This document shows, in pieces, positions 1-7,093 of a stretch of 21,527 nucleotides of DNA. This stretch comes from an uncultured Pseudomonadota bacterium. Lineage in GTDB: Bacteria > Pseudomonadota > Gammaproteobacteria > Burkholderiales > Burkholderiaceae_C. The stretch covers positions 1-21,527 of the forward strand of contig ONTY01000010.1 in NCBI GenBank assembly GCA_900320815.1, given 5' to 3'. Position 1 is the first letter of the stretch; each line of letters opens with the position of its first letter. The notes below the pieces were generated by a model. The model made no database searches and had not been told where the DNA came from. It worked only from the letters and a program-made list of their open reading frames with translations. Both the position numbers and the translations under genes were made by a program.

Positions 1-662
1 CTTACCCGTTGCTGCTGGCTGCGCGCCGTGCCTTCACTGCATCGGATTTCACGGGGCTGCTGCGCGCAACAGTGGTTATTTCCTTGCGTTACAACGTGAT
101 AGGAGCCTTGGCCACGGCCGAGCAAGAGCGTGTTTACAATTCGGTGGCAGAAAAGGTTTCCAGTGGGGTGATACAACAACTTTCCCCTGCATTGCAGGCG
201 ATGCGCCCGATTTATGTGGAAGACCGGCACTTCAAGGCATCGTTTGCAGAAAAATCCATTCGCACCACTGACCCAAGAAACAACCGTGTGGCAAGATTTA
301 TCCTGTGCGCACTGGAAAAACACCTGTCAGGGCAGGATTACAATTTTTCCAGCGATGCCTTCAATATTGAGCATATCTTGCCTCAAAATGCTCCCGATGG
401 CTGGGGCGGGTTCAGTAACGACGAGGCCAGCAGTCTGTTGTACCGACTCGGAAATATGACATTGATGCACTCCAGCGCCAACCGCAGCGCCGGCGCGGAC
501 AGCTATGCGGCCAAGCGCAGCTTGTATGAAAATAGTGGCTTTGAAATTACTAAAAAGCTCGCGAAAGAAAATATGGACTGGTCGCCAGAAAGCATCGCCA
601 TGCGGCAAAGCTGGATGGCTGACCAGGTTACATCCATCTGGCGCATCGCCCAGCTGGATTGA
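1..662 (+). CDS. DUF262/DUF1524 (GmrSD-type) nuclease, C-terminal part
   Basis: The frame is open to the left edge, so the gene begins outside the window; only about 219 C-terminal residues are visible, whereas the family is usually about 550-700 residues. The visible part matches the DUF1524 domain, the HNH-like C-terminal nuclease module of GmrSD-type restriction proteins. The key motif NIEHILPQN (His codon at 372-374) is followed by LGNMTLM, an Asn of the NRS segment, and the usual K...Y run before the stop. Members with an N-terminal DUF262 (ParB-like) domain restrict modified or foreign DNA; that half is not visible here, so it is inferred. The DNA is visibly less GC-rich than the genes after 1000. 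A perfect palindrome and a scrap of a type III Res gene lie just downstream, suggesting the edge of a defence island. An internal TTG at 9 is not a credible start. I am confident of the family and unsure of full-length function. Confidence 0.8.
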   Translation, partial: YPLLLAARRAFTASDFTGLLRATVVISLRYNVIGALATAEQERVYNSVAEKVSSGVIQQLSPALQAMRPIYVEDRHFKASFAEKSIRTTDPRNNRVARFILCALEKHLSGQDYNFSSDAFNIEHILPQNAPDGWGGFSNDEASSLLYRLGNMTLMHSSANRSAGADSYAAKRSLYENSGFEITKKLAKENMDWSPESIAMRQSWMADQVTSIWRIAQLD

Positions 663-685
663 GCGCGATTGGCATGAGCCTGCGC

Positions 686-710
686 GGTTATTAGAAAATT
701 TCTAATAACC
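686..710. repeat. perfect 25-nt palindrome after the DUF1524 gene
   Basis: The arms GGTTATTAGAAA and TTTCTAATAACC are exact reverse complements separated by a single A. It lies 24 nt after the nuclease stop codon. As RNA it would form a 12-bp AU-rich hairpin with essentially no loop and no following T tract, so it is not a standard terminator. It could be an operator, a recombination scar or a transposon-end relic. The symmetry is seen directly; the role is unknown. Confidence 0.7.
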
Positions 711-720
711 CTAGGGTCTG

Positions 721-857
721 ATGGGGGCGTTCATTGCCTATCTGCATCTGGCGCACGACATCAATAACTTTTTGTGCTGGCGCCCAAGCTGACGATTTAC
801 AACAAGCTGATTGCGGATTTCACGCGCAATACGCCCAAGTATGTGTTCAAGGGCAAT
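721..857 (+). pseudogene. fragment of type III restriction enzyme Res subunit
   Basis: Two adjoining frames read as one stretch of a type III restriction endonuclease (DEAD/DEAH helicase) Res subunit. 721-774 gives MGAFIAYLHLAHDINNFL; the next frame from 774 gives VLAPKLTIYNKLIADFTR then NTPKYVFKG. Restoring one G near 774 would rejoin the frames, so a single-base deletion is the simplest reading. This corresponds to the segment just after the Walker A motif of the helicase domain. The Walker A itself and everything after about residue 48 are absent, so the gene is a non-functional relic. The family assignment rests on remembered motif similarity. It supports the idea that 1-1000 was once restriction-system territory. 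Confidence 0.6.
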
Positions 858-927
858 GAAATGGCGCGGCGCCGCTTTCAAAAACTTCTTCGCAAGCCGT
901 GCCCGCTCTCCGCGCTTTGCTGGTGTA

Positions 928-988
928 TATACCCATTGTTCTTATCTTTGCTTACCGGCATATCTTGCCGGCAATCAGCTGATACTCC
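928..988 (-). repeat. dispersed GTAT/TTGCCGGCA repeat, copy 1
   Basis: Read on the minus strand: GGAGTATC (988-981), then 6 nt later a dyad TTGCCGGCA / TACCGGTAA-like pair (974-952, 5-nt loop), then after the fixed gap ATGGGTATA (936-928). It starts 10 nt beyond the trkH stop codon on the same strand. The geometry matches the other copies listed: 9 nt between the two CCGG cores and 18 nt from the second core to the outer 9-mer. Confidence 0.7.
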
Positions 989-997
989 ATGTAAATG

Positions 998-2464
998 CTA
1001 CCAGCGCCAAAAGTCTGGCGTGAACAGCACCAGCACCGAGAACAGCTCCAGGCGCCCGAGCAGCATGGCGGCGCTGCACAGCCAGGTTTGCAACTCGCTC
1101 AAGGCGCTGTAGTTGCCCGTCGGGCCCACGCTGCCCAGCCCCGGGCCGATGTTGTTCAGGCAGGCAAAGATGGCGGAAAAGGCCGTTTCCCCGTCCAGCC
1201 CGCTGGCGAGCATCAGCAGTGTGAGCACTGCCAGCGTGCAGGTGTAAAGGAGCATGAAGGCCACCACGCCCCACACCACGTCTTGCGCCACTTGCGCGCG
1301 CCCGAGTGTGACGGGATAGACCACGCGCGGGTGCACGGTGCGCTGCAACTCGCTTTTGGCCAGGTTCACCAGCACCAGCATACGCACCATCTTGATGCCC
1401 CCGCCCGTGGAGCCGGCACACGAGGTGAAGCTGCCCAGAAACAGCAGCAGCACCGGCGCCAGCGCCGGCCAGTAAAGGTAGTCCTGCGTGGCGTAGCCCG
1501 TGGTGGTGGCCAGCGAGAGCACGTGGAACGCCGCGTGCCGCGCCGCCTCGCCCGCATGGCGCTCAAAGCCCGACTGCAGCAGCGCCGCCAGCACCAGCGC
1601 CGTGGACAGCACCAGCGTGCCCAAGTAGGCGTGCACCTCGGTATCGCCGGTGAGTGGCGCCAGCGAGCGCAGCCGCCACAGCGTGAAGTAGCGCGCAAAG
1701 CTGATGCCAGCCAGCCCCATGAATATCACCGCCGTCCACTCCAGCAGCGGCGAGTGCCAGTAGCCAAAGCTGGCGTCGTGTGAGGACATGCCCCCCAGAC
1801 CCACCGTGGTACACATGTGCATGAAGGCGTCCGCCCAACTCATACCCCCGATGCGATACGCCAGCAGGCACGCCAGCGAGAGCACGAAGTACACCGCCCA
1901 CAGTCCGCGTGCCGTCTCGGCAATGCGTGGCGTCAGGCGTTCATCTTTCATCGGCCCCGGCGTCTCTGCCTTGTAGAGCTGCGCGCCCCCCAGCCCCAGA
2001 AACGGCAGCACCGCCACCGCCAGCACCACCACGCCCAAGCCGCCGATAAGTTGCAGAAAGCAGCGCCACACGTTCACCGCTTGCGGCAATTTATCCAGCC
2101 CGTAGAGCGCCGTGGCTCCGGTGGCCGTGAGCGCGCTCATGGCTTCAAAGTACGCCTCCGCCGGGCTCATGCGATCGATTTGCCAATAAAGGGGCAGCGC
2201 CGCAAACGCCGGCAGCGCCACCCACACCAGGGTGACGAGCAAAAAGCCGTCGCGCACCGTCAGCACACGCGGTGCGCGGCGCGTGCGCTCCCACAGCCAC
2301 ACGCCGCACAGCCAGGTGAGCGCGGCGCACCAGCCCCAGCAACGCCAGCGGCTGCCGCCGGCCAGCCAGTCCCACACGCCGGGCACAGCAAACGCCAGCG
2401 CAAAGCCCATCAGCGTCCACGAGAGCACCAGCAGCGCCGTGGAAAACCGTTGTTTCTGTGCCAT
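998..2464 (-). CDS. trkH: TrkH-family potassium uptake protein
   Basis: This is an inner-membrane potassium-translocating subunit of 488 residues, the normal length. All four pore-loop regions of the Trk/Ktr/HKT superfamily are visible in order: SALTATGATALYGLDKLP, CTTVGLGGMSSHDASFG, LSLATTTGYATQDYLYWP and ACLNNIGPGLGSVGPTGNY. Each has the selectivity-filter glycine, and many hydrophobic segments lie between. I chose ATG 2464 (MAQKQRFSTALLVLSW) because the frame upstream is low-complexity and overlaps the lipoprotein gene; AAGGGAAAGGG lies upstream of it. The lipoprotein stop is 17 nt upstream on the same strand, so the two are probably co-transcribed. TrkH normally works with the NAD-binding regulator TrkA, which is not in the window. 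A dispersed repeat follows the stop codon. The GC-rich opposite-strand frames are shadows. Confidence 0.93.
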   Translation of the reverse strand: MAQKQRFSTALLVLSWTLMGFALAFAVPGVWDWLAGGSRWRCWGWCAALTWLCGVWLWERTRRAPRVLTVRDGFLLVTLVWVALPAFAALPLYWQIDRMSPAEAYFEAMSALTATGATALYGLDKLPQAVNVWRCFLQLIGGLGVVVLAVAVLPFLGLGGAQLYKAETPGPMKDERLTPRIAETARGLWAVYFVLSLACLLAYRIGGMSWADAFMHMCTTVGLGGMSSHDASFGYWHSPLLEWTAVIFMGLAGISFARYFTLWRLRSLAPLTGDTEVHAYLGTLVLSTALVLAALLQSGFERHAGEAARHAAFHVLSLATTTGYATQDYLYWPALAPVLLLFLGSFTSCAGSTGGGIKMVRMLVLVNLAKSELQRTVHPRVVYPVTLGRAQVAQDVVWGVVAFMLLYTCTLAVLTLLMLASGLDGETAFSAIFACLNNIGPGLGSVGPTGNYSALSELQTWLCSAAMLLGRLELFSVLVLFTPDFWRW

Positions 2465-2481
2465 CTCTTGTGCCCTTTCCC

Positions 2482-2985
2482 TTACAGACGGCTGCCATCG
2501 GTGGCTTGGCGCGTGCGGATATTCGTCGTTGCCCCGGATGCGGTGCCCCAAGTCTGGGTTGCTCGCTCTTTGCGCTGTGCGTGCTCTGGCGCGCGCGGCC
2601 CCGGGCGCTGCCAGGCGCGCACCGGCGCGCTGGCGGCTTCTGCCTCTTGCTGCGGCTGGCGCCAGCATGTGACCTCTTGCGGAATGCCGGTGTAGCGCAG
2701 CCGTGCCAGCCGTCCGTCTTCGCCCAGCCCGAAGATGGCGTGCACGGTCTCGTCGGCGTAGCTCAACGCGCCGCCATCGGCTCCCACGCGCTCTAGCGCC
2801 ACCTGCCCGCTTAGCCCATCCAGGCGCGCCATGTCCTGATACAGCCGCGCCTCAAACGCCAGCCCATGCGGGCAGACGTAGCGCAGCCGTGGCGCGTCGT
2901 GCGCCAGCGGCGTCGCGCACCCTGCCAGCGCCAGCGCCAGCGCCGCCGCCGCCGTCGCAGAAAAAGCAAGCAAAAAACGCATCAT
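2482..2985 (-). CDS. small lipoprotein, possibly MliC-like
   Basis: This 167-residue protein begins MMRFLLAFSATAAAALALAL followed by AGC, a signal peptide with lipobox LAGC (lipidated Cys23). The mature part has the pattern of a C-type lysozyme inhibitor (MliC/PliC) domain: an early Y-x-C (LRYVCPHGLAFEARLY), a middle strand region ending in an aromatic residue (VHAIFGLGEDG) and a closing Cys (GIPQEVTCW). If correct, it would sit in the periplasm or outer membrane and block host or environmental lysozyme. The usual SGARY-type loop is only weakly matched (GALSYADE), so this is tentative. The last 45 or so residues are a basic, low-complexity tail. The start is ATG 2985 or 2982 with no strong ribosome binding site; an upstream extension would lack a signal peptide. 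It lies 17 nt upstream of trkH and is probably in one operon with it. Confidence 0.6.
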   Translation of the reverse strand: MMRFLLAFSATAAAALALALAGCATPLAHDAPRLRYVCPHGLAFEARLYQDMARLDGLSGQVALERVGADGGALSYADETVHAIFGLGEDGRLARLRYTGIPQEVTCWRQPQQEAEAASAPVRAWQRPGPRAPEHAQRKERATQTWGTASGATTNIRTRQATDGSRL

Positions 2986-3073
2986 GTGTGCCAAAAAAAT
3001 GCAATTTTCCGCCCCGGCGCACCGCCCAGACGGCGCGCGCATTCTAGATGAACAAGGAAAGGATTATTTTTTA

Positions 3074-3134
3074 TGGGTATCGCTTGCCTGCCGGCATATT
3101 CTACCGGTAGACAGGTGTAAATTACCGGAGTATC
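3074..3134 (+). repeat. dispersed GTAT/TTGCCGGCA repeat, copy 2
   Basis: TGGGTAT (3074-3080), 8 nt, TGCC; dyad CTGCCGGCA / TACCGGTAG with a 5-nt loop (3089-3110 region); then CGGAGTATC (3126-3134) exactly 18 nt after the second CCGG. Spacing is identical to copy 3. Confidence 0.75.
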
Positions 3135-3297
3135 AAGGCTGCAAACCTGTATTTGTGCCGTTATTTCCAGGTACCATTTCTCCTGTTTGTTTTGCTGCGC
3201 AGCCATTTTCCTCGCCGTTTATCTGGCGGGCTGCCGGGGGTAAAAAATACCCCTTGCCGTTGCTGCAGGCAAGGCACAGAGAGTTTTCGCATATCCC

Positions 3298-3359
3298 AAA
3301 GTATTCGCACGATTGCCGGCACAATCTGCCGGCAATTGAGCGTTGATAGCCAGAGTATC
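3298..3359 (+). repeat. dispersed GTAT/TTGCCGGCA repeat, copy 3 (best dyad)
   Basis: AAAGTAT (3298-3304); perfect 9-bp inverted repeat TTGCCGGCA (3313-3321), loop CAATC, TGCCGGCAA (3327-3335); CAGAGTATC (3351-3359). It ends 7 nt before the ATG of the glycosidase-like gene, where a ribosome binding site would be expected, so it may take part in that gene's expression. Confidence 0.8.
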
Positions 3360-3366
3360 AAAAAAA

Positions 3367-5292
3367 ATGCCTCGTTGCTCCCTCCTCCCTCTCGTCCTGG
3401 AACGCACACAAAGCAGGCGCGCCTTGTGCGGCATCGACTGGCTCATCGCAGCGCTGGCGCTGGCGCTGCTGGCGGCGCTGGCAGCGGGCAGCGCGGCGCT
3501 GTGGCACCAGGCGCGGCGTCCGCTGCTGCTGGCGCCCGCCATCGGGCCGCTGAGCGACTGCTTGCACATGGCGCCTCCGCAGGGCGCGATGGAAGCCGCC
3601 TGCAGCGCCCCGGACGGCTCAGCGGCGCAGCGCGTGGAACTGGCGCTGCAGTCCCTTGGCCCCGCGCGCAGCCCCGATGGGCACTTTGCGCTGGGCTACA
3701 CGCTTCTGGTGCCGCTGCTCAACTTGTTTGCACAAGACGCCAGCGGCGCCTGGCTGCCCGATGGCGAAGCCGCCGCACGCATCGCGCGCACCGTGCAAGC
3801 CGTGGAGCGCCCCGTGGTGCTGTATCTGTTTTCCACGCATTTCTCCGAGCGCGCCCCCATTGAGGCAGAGCTGGCACAAGAGGCCGCCAACCTGGCGCAC
3901 ACGCAGGCGGGGCCGCTGCCCGTGGACAGCTTTCTGGGGCAGCCGCTCTACCCCTGGTCCATCGCGCGCACCGACAACGCCATCACGCGCCGGCGCGAAG
4001 AGGCCATCGCCGCCCTGCTCGCGCCGCTGTGTGCGCTGCCAGATGCAGCGCGCCAGCGCATCGTGGGCATCAACCTGCTGGGCGAGGTGCACCACCTCTA
4101 CCCCAACTTTGAGGGCGGCATGGGGGCGGACAGCCGCTACCTCATCAGCGACTACTCTGAGGCTTCGCGCGAGGGCTTTCGCCGCTGGCTGCGCCGGCGC
4201 TTTGACACGCTGGCGGCGCTCAACCGGCACCTAAGCGGCGACGACGGCACGCCTTTTGCCAGCTGGGGCGCCGTGCAGCCGCCTGCGCACGACATCCGCA
4301 GCCAGGCACTCGCGCACTTCTGGCAGCACCTGGACGAGGCTGCCGCTGGCGAGTTGGCCATCAGCGGCTGGGTGCACGACGCCAGCGCCCAAGATGCCGC
4401 ACGCGCCCCCTGGGTGCGCATCTACGTGGACGGCGTGCTGCACGCGCGCACGCGCGCCAACGCCCAGCGCCAGGATGTCGCCGCCGCGCTGCCCGAACTT
4501 GGCACAGCGCGCGTGGGCTGGCACGCCACGCTGGCCTTTGCCCACATGCCGCGCGGCATCCACCGCATTGACGTGGCGCTGGAGGGCAGCGGCGCGCACG
4601 CCGGCCAGCTCTGGGCGCTGGGCAGTCGGCGTCTGGCCGTCATGGGGCAAAGCCAGGCGGCTGTGCACGACGCGCCCATGCGCGCCGCGCTGCCCGCCAT
4701 GCACAGCGCCCCCGCCGCCGTGCGCCACTGGATTGACACACCCGCTGACGCGCGCGCTGTGTTTTTCAACCCACTCGCCATGCTCTGGCACGAGTGGCGC
4801 GGGCAGCAAGTGGTTGACTACCTGGCGCACTTCGCGCGCCTGCTGCAGGGCAGCTGCCTGGGCGACGTGCCGCTGCGCACGCAGCAAATCCTGCCCGCCG
4901 AGCGCGCCGGCTGGGACGGCACGCGCTTTGCCAGCGCCGCCTCGCTGCGCGCGGGCGCGCTGGCAGGCGTGGAGCCGGGCGTGAACCTGTATGGCGACGC
5001 CGCCGACGGCGCCGAGTTTTTCACCTGGCTGGCGCACTCCGGCCAGCGCCGCTACAGCGTCACCGAGTTCCACCCGCTGCGCGCCATGAGCGCCGCCGAG
5101 ATGCGCGCCGCACTCGAACGCCACCGCCTGCATGGCGCGCGCACGCTCTCGTTTTTCCTGCACACCCCCATCTACGGACCAGACTCGCCCAACCCCTTCT
5201 CGCTTGACCCAGCCAACCCGCGCCACCACTCCGCCCAGCTCTGGCGCGCCGTGCAAGACGTGCTGGCCGGGCAAAGTGATGAAGAAGATTAG
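3367..5292 (+). CDS. membrane-anchored glycoside-hydrolase-like protein
   Basis: I do not recognise a named family. The 641-residue protein has an N-terminal signal anchor (IDWLIAALALALLAALAAG, about residues 18-40) and then a TIM-barrel-like region resembling GH42-type glycosidases. The resemblance lies in INLLGEVHHLYPNF, with a candidate acid Glu, and in DYSEASREGFRRWLRRRF followed by DTLAALNRHL and then FASW, the typical 'fields a body, counts a strand' segment of that clan. Later VTEFHPL supplies a possible nucleophile Glu. Between them (about residues 325-430) an extra beta-rich domain (VRIYVDGVLHARTRAN ... MPRGIHRIDVALEG) looks like an inserted carbohydrate-binding-like sandwich. It probably acts on a glycan outside the inner membrane. 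I chose ATG 3367; an in-frame TTG at 3343 lies inside a repeat. No Shine-Dalgarno is visible. The stop overlaps another repeat. Confidence 0.6.
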   Translation: MPRCSLLPLVLERTQSRRALCGIDWLIAALALALLAALAAGSAALWHQARRPLLLAPAIGPLSDCLHMAPPQGAMEAACSAPDGSAAQRVELALQSLGPARSPDGHFALGYTLLVPLLNLFAQDASGAWLPDGEAAARIARTVQAVERPVVLYLFSTHFSERAPIEAELAQEAANLAHTQAGPLPVDSFLGQPLYPWSIARTDNAITRRREEAIAALLAPLCALPDAARQRIVGINLLGEVHHLYPNFEGGMGADSRYLISDYSEASREGFRRWLRRRFDTLAALNRHLSGDDGTPFASWGAVQPPAHDIRSQALAHFWQHLDEAAAGELAISGWVHDASAQDAARAPWVRIYVDGVLHARTRANAQRQDVAAALPELGTARVGWHATLAFAHMPRGIHRIDVALEGSGAHAGQLWALGSRRLAVMGQSQAAVHDAPMRAALPAMHSAPAAVRHWIDTPADARAVFFNPLAMLWHEWRGQQVVDYLAHFARLLQGSCLGDVPLRTQQILPAERAGWDGTRFASAASLRAGALAGVEPGVNLYGDAADGAEFFTWLAHSGQRRYSVTEFHPLRAMSAAEMRAALERHRLHGARTLSFFLHTPIYGPDSPNPFSLDPANPRHHSAQLWRAVQDVLAGQSDEED

Positions 5293-5353
5293 ATACTCAT
5301 CTTTATATTATTGCATTGCCCTTATATTGAGCGGGTAATCATTGATATACCCA
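5292..5353 (-). repeat. dispersed GTAT/TTGCCGGCA repeat, copy 4
   Basis: Read on the minus strand: TGGGTAT (5353-5347), then a diverged dyad TTACCCGCT / AAGGGCAA (5338-5316), then after 18 nt ATGAGTATC (5300-5292). Its last base is the G of the TAG stop codon of the upstream plus-strand gene. It is the most AT-rich copy. Confidence 0.65.
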
Positions 5354-5404
5354 TTTGATGAGGCGACTTCGTTCTTGTTTGCAAGACAAAGCGCGCCATA
5401 AAAA

Positions 5405-5432
5405 AAGCGCCAGCAAGACACTGGCGCTTTTC
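5405..5432. terminator. bidirectional terminator after uspA
   Basis: Perfect stem AGCGCCAG (5406-5413) / CTGGCGCT (5421-5428), loop CAAGACA, with a run of seven A on the left (T tract for the minus strand) and TTTT on the right. It ends the minus-strand uspA transcript and could also stop the converging plus-strand gene. Confidence 0.85.
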
Positions 5433-5466
5433 AGGGGGGGGAAATGCTGTGCGGGAAGAAGACGGC

Positions 5467-5892
5467 TTAGCGCACCAGCAACACCGGCACGTCGCACTTG
5501 GCCAGCACGCGCGTGGCCACCGACCCCATGACAAGACCGGCAAGCGCGCCGTTGCCACGCGAACCCATGATGATGAGTTCGTATTTGCCCTCAGCGGCGT
5601 AGGTGGCAATCACATCGCCAGCCAGCCCGATTTCAGCCTGGCGCTTGACGTTGAGCGCGCGCTGCTCCAGGAAAGTGGCGACGGGGCCGAGCACTTTTTC
5701 GGCCTCCTCGGTGTAGTAGGCGGCGACTTCTTGCGTGCTCATCAGCGAGCGCGCGCGCGCAGGCAGCACCGGCTGCACGGCCAGCGCGGTGAACTCGTGC
5801 CCTTTGCCGGCGAACATGTCCATGTGGGTGGTCAGGTAGGCAAGCATTTTTTTGGTGTAGGGGCTGCCATCAACAGCAAGCAGGATTTTCAT
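5467..5892 (-). CDS. universal stress protein, UspA family
   Basis: This is a 141-residue single-domain cytoplasmic UspA protein. It opens with the first beta strand and nucleotide-site Asp (MKILLAVDGSPYTKKML). It ends with the ATP-binding signature GSRGNGALAGLVMGSVATRV, then LAKCDVPVLLVR, so it belongs to the ATP-binding (MJ0577-like) class. These proteins dimerise and support survival under starvation or stress; the exact trigger cannot be read here. ATG 5892 has an AAGGAG ribosome binding site 8-9 nt upstream on the minus strand. The gene is monocistronic with its own terminator at 5405-5432. It diverges from the NodB-like gene, with which it shares a 130-nt upstream region. Confidence 0.93.
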   Translation of the reverse strand: MKILLAVDGSPYTKKMLAYLTTHMDMFAGKGHEFTALAVQPVLPARARSLMSTQEVAAYYTEEAEKVLGPVATFLEQRALNVKRQAEIGLAGDVIATYAAEGKYELIIMGSRGNGALAGLVMGSVATRVLAKCDVPVLLVR

Positions 5893-5973
5893 GGCGCTTT
5901 CTCCTTGGAGGGGGGTCAGTAGAGGGGAGCGGCGGCAGTGTACGGCGCCGGCAGGCGGTGCTGCGGCATGGCT

Positions 5974-6002
5974 GCCGCCACAATTGGCGGCTTGTTTTTT
6001 TC
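5974..6002 (+). terminator. hairpin plus T tract in front of the NodB-like gene
   Basis: Stem GCCGCCA (5974-5980) / TGGCGGC (5985-5991), loop CAAT, then TTGTTTTTTT. It has the form of an intrinsic terminator, but no plus-strand gene lies upstream to terminate, and the next ATG is only 21 nt away. It may act as an attenuator or as a guard against antisense read-through. Confidence 0.6.
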
Positions 6003-6022
6003 CTTCGCATCATTGTTTGTCT

Positions 6023-6859
6023 ATGAAACGGCGTTCTTTCTCCCTGGCGGCGCTGGCCGCCGCAGCTGCCCCGGCGCTGGCGCAAACAGCACCCCGCCCT
6101 GCCCCACGCCCAGCGGCAGCAAGCGGCAGGGCGTGCAAGCCTTTGTATTTGGTGTTTTCAGCGGGCGATATGCACAACGCGCGCCTGATGGGGCTGCTGC
6201 TGCGGCGCGCGCAAGTGCCGGCAACGCTGTTTGCGGGCAATAGCCCAGATGAAGAAGGCCAGAGCGCGCTCTCGCGCAAGTGGGGACAGTGGTGGCGCGA
6301 GAGGGCAGCTGACGGACACGCGCTGGCAGTGCAGCCGTGGGATTTGCCACTGCTGCGCAGCGACCTGCCCGGGCGCGCGCCGAGCTGGCGCGTGCGCGAG
6401 CAGCTCGGGGTGCGCGCCGGGCGCGAGTTCACCTGGGATGCGGCGCGCTACTGCAAAGCGATCAAAGACGCCTCGGAGTGGCTGGGTTTTTACAGCGAAG
6501 CCACGCCGCTGCCGCTGTTTCACGCGCCGGGCGGCATCGCCTCGCAGCGCCTGGTGGCCGCCATGCGCCAGTGCGGCTACGCCCACGTGCCCTGGCCCAA
6601 ACAAATGCTCGCGGGCGACGGCACCAGCGGCGAGGAGTTGCGCCGCCGCGCGCTAGAGGGCGAGGGGCCGGCGCCCGGCTCCATCTTGCTGACGCACCTG
6701 GGCAGCTGGCCCGGGCAAGGCGATGAAGATGTGGCGGTCATCTCGCACATCATCAGCGGCCTCAAGCGCAAAGGCTACTGTTTCAAAACGCTCGCCGAGC
6801 ATCCGGACTACAAGGAATGGATTGCGGCGCGCGCCGCCGCCGCCAAGCCGCAGGAGTAA
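6023..6859 (+). CDS. NodB-fold (polysaccharide deacetylase-like) exported protein, probably degenerate
   Basis: This 278-residue protein has a signal peptide (MKRRSFSLAALAAAAAPALA, cut before QTAPRP). The fold order resembles a polysaccharide deacetylase: first strand CKPLYLVFSAGDMHNARLMG, then LLRRAQVPATLFAGN, then a middle motif ERAADGHALAVQPWDL, then LFHAPGGIASQRLVAAM, where the family has R-x-P-G/Y. The canonical TFDDG is replaced by VFSAGD and the metal-binding HSxxH by GHALAVQPWD. Two of the usual metal ligands are therefore missing, and it may be a non-catalytic or altered member. It acts in the periplasm if exported. I chose ATG 6023 because it gives the signal peptide; no clear ribosome binding site is visible. 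A terminator-like hairpin lies directly upstream and a true terminator downstream. It is a single-gene unit. Confidence 0.65.
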   Translation: MKRRSFSLAALAAAAAPALAQTAPRPAPRPAAASGRACKPLYLVFSAGDMHNARLMGLLLRRAQVPATLFAGNSPDEEGQSALSRKWGQWWRERAADGHALAVQPWDLPLLRSDLPGRAPSWRVREQLGVRAGREFTWDAARYCKAIKDASEWLGFYSEATPLPLFHAPGGIASQRLVAAMRQCGYAHVPWPKQMLAGDGTSGEELRRRALEGEGPAPGSILLTHLGSWPGQGDEDVAVISHIISGLKRKGYCFKTLAEHPDYKEWIAARAAAAKPQE

Positions 6860-6897
6860 AGCGCCGCGCCGCACACCGGCTTTTCCTGCACACAAGG

Positions 6898-6931
6898 GCT
6901 GCTCTGCCCGCCGCCGGGCGCAGCCTTTTTT
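6898..6931 (+). terminator. terminator after the NodB-like gene
   Basis: Nested stem GGCTGC (6898-6903) with GCAGCC (6920-6925), inner GCCCG/CGGGC, followed by six T. It lies about 40 nt after the stop codon. Confidence 0.8.
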
Positions 6932-7093
6932 CGTGCCCGCTTCATGGGCGGCGTGTGCTGCGCGCCACGCGGCAGGCGGTTTTTTGCTGCGCTGCACAAA
7001 AAGTCTGCTCATAATGACTGTGCGCAGGCACTGCCTGCCTGGATACAAGAGAGAACACACACACAAGAGAAAACAAGGAGTTTTGGAAACACG

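Larger units (their letters stand above)
2986..3366. other. non-coding interval with repeats
   Basis: This 381-nt AT-richer gap lies between divergent genes. It holds dispersed repeat copies 2 and 3 (separate entries). It also holds a GGGGTAAAAAATACCCC-like inverted run near 3237-3253, and a further TTGCC...GGCAA dyad at about 3254-3274 that may be a degenerate copy. Frames crossing it carry no recognisable protein. Promoters for the flanking genes should lie here, but I see no clear -35/-10 pair. Confidence 0.5.

Noticed and set aside
995..2695. Long plus-strand frames opposite trkH
   Set aside because: trkH has all four pore loops; the opposite frames are low-complexity.
3074..3359. Two repeats here as a CRISPR array
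   Set aside because: Copies are 160 nt apart, differ in sequence, have internal dyads and occur singly elsewhere in both orientations; no cas gene is present.
3343..3366. TTG start for the glycosidase-like gene
   Set aside because: It lies inside repeat copy 3 and adds only eight residues before ATG 3367, without a ribosome binding site.
5292..5353. Short ATG frames inside several repeat copies (M-G/E-x...LIAG-like peptides)
   Set aside because: The peptide similarity follows from the shared DNA dyad; lengths and stops differ among copies and no ribosome binding site is seen.
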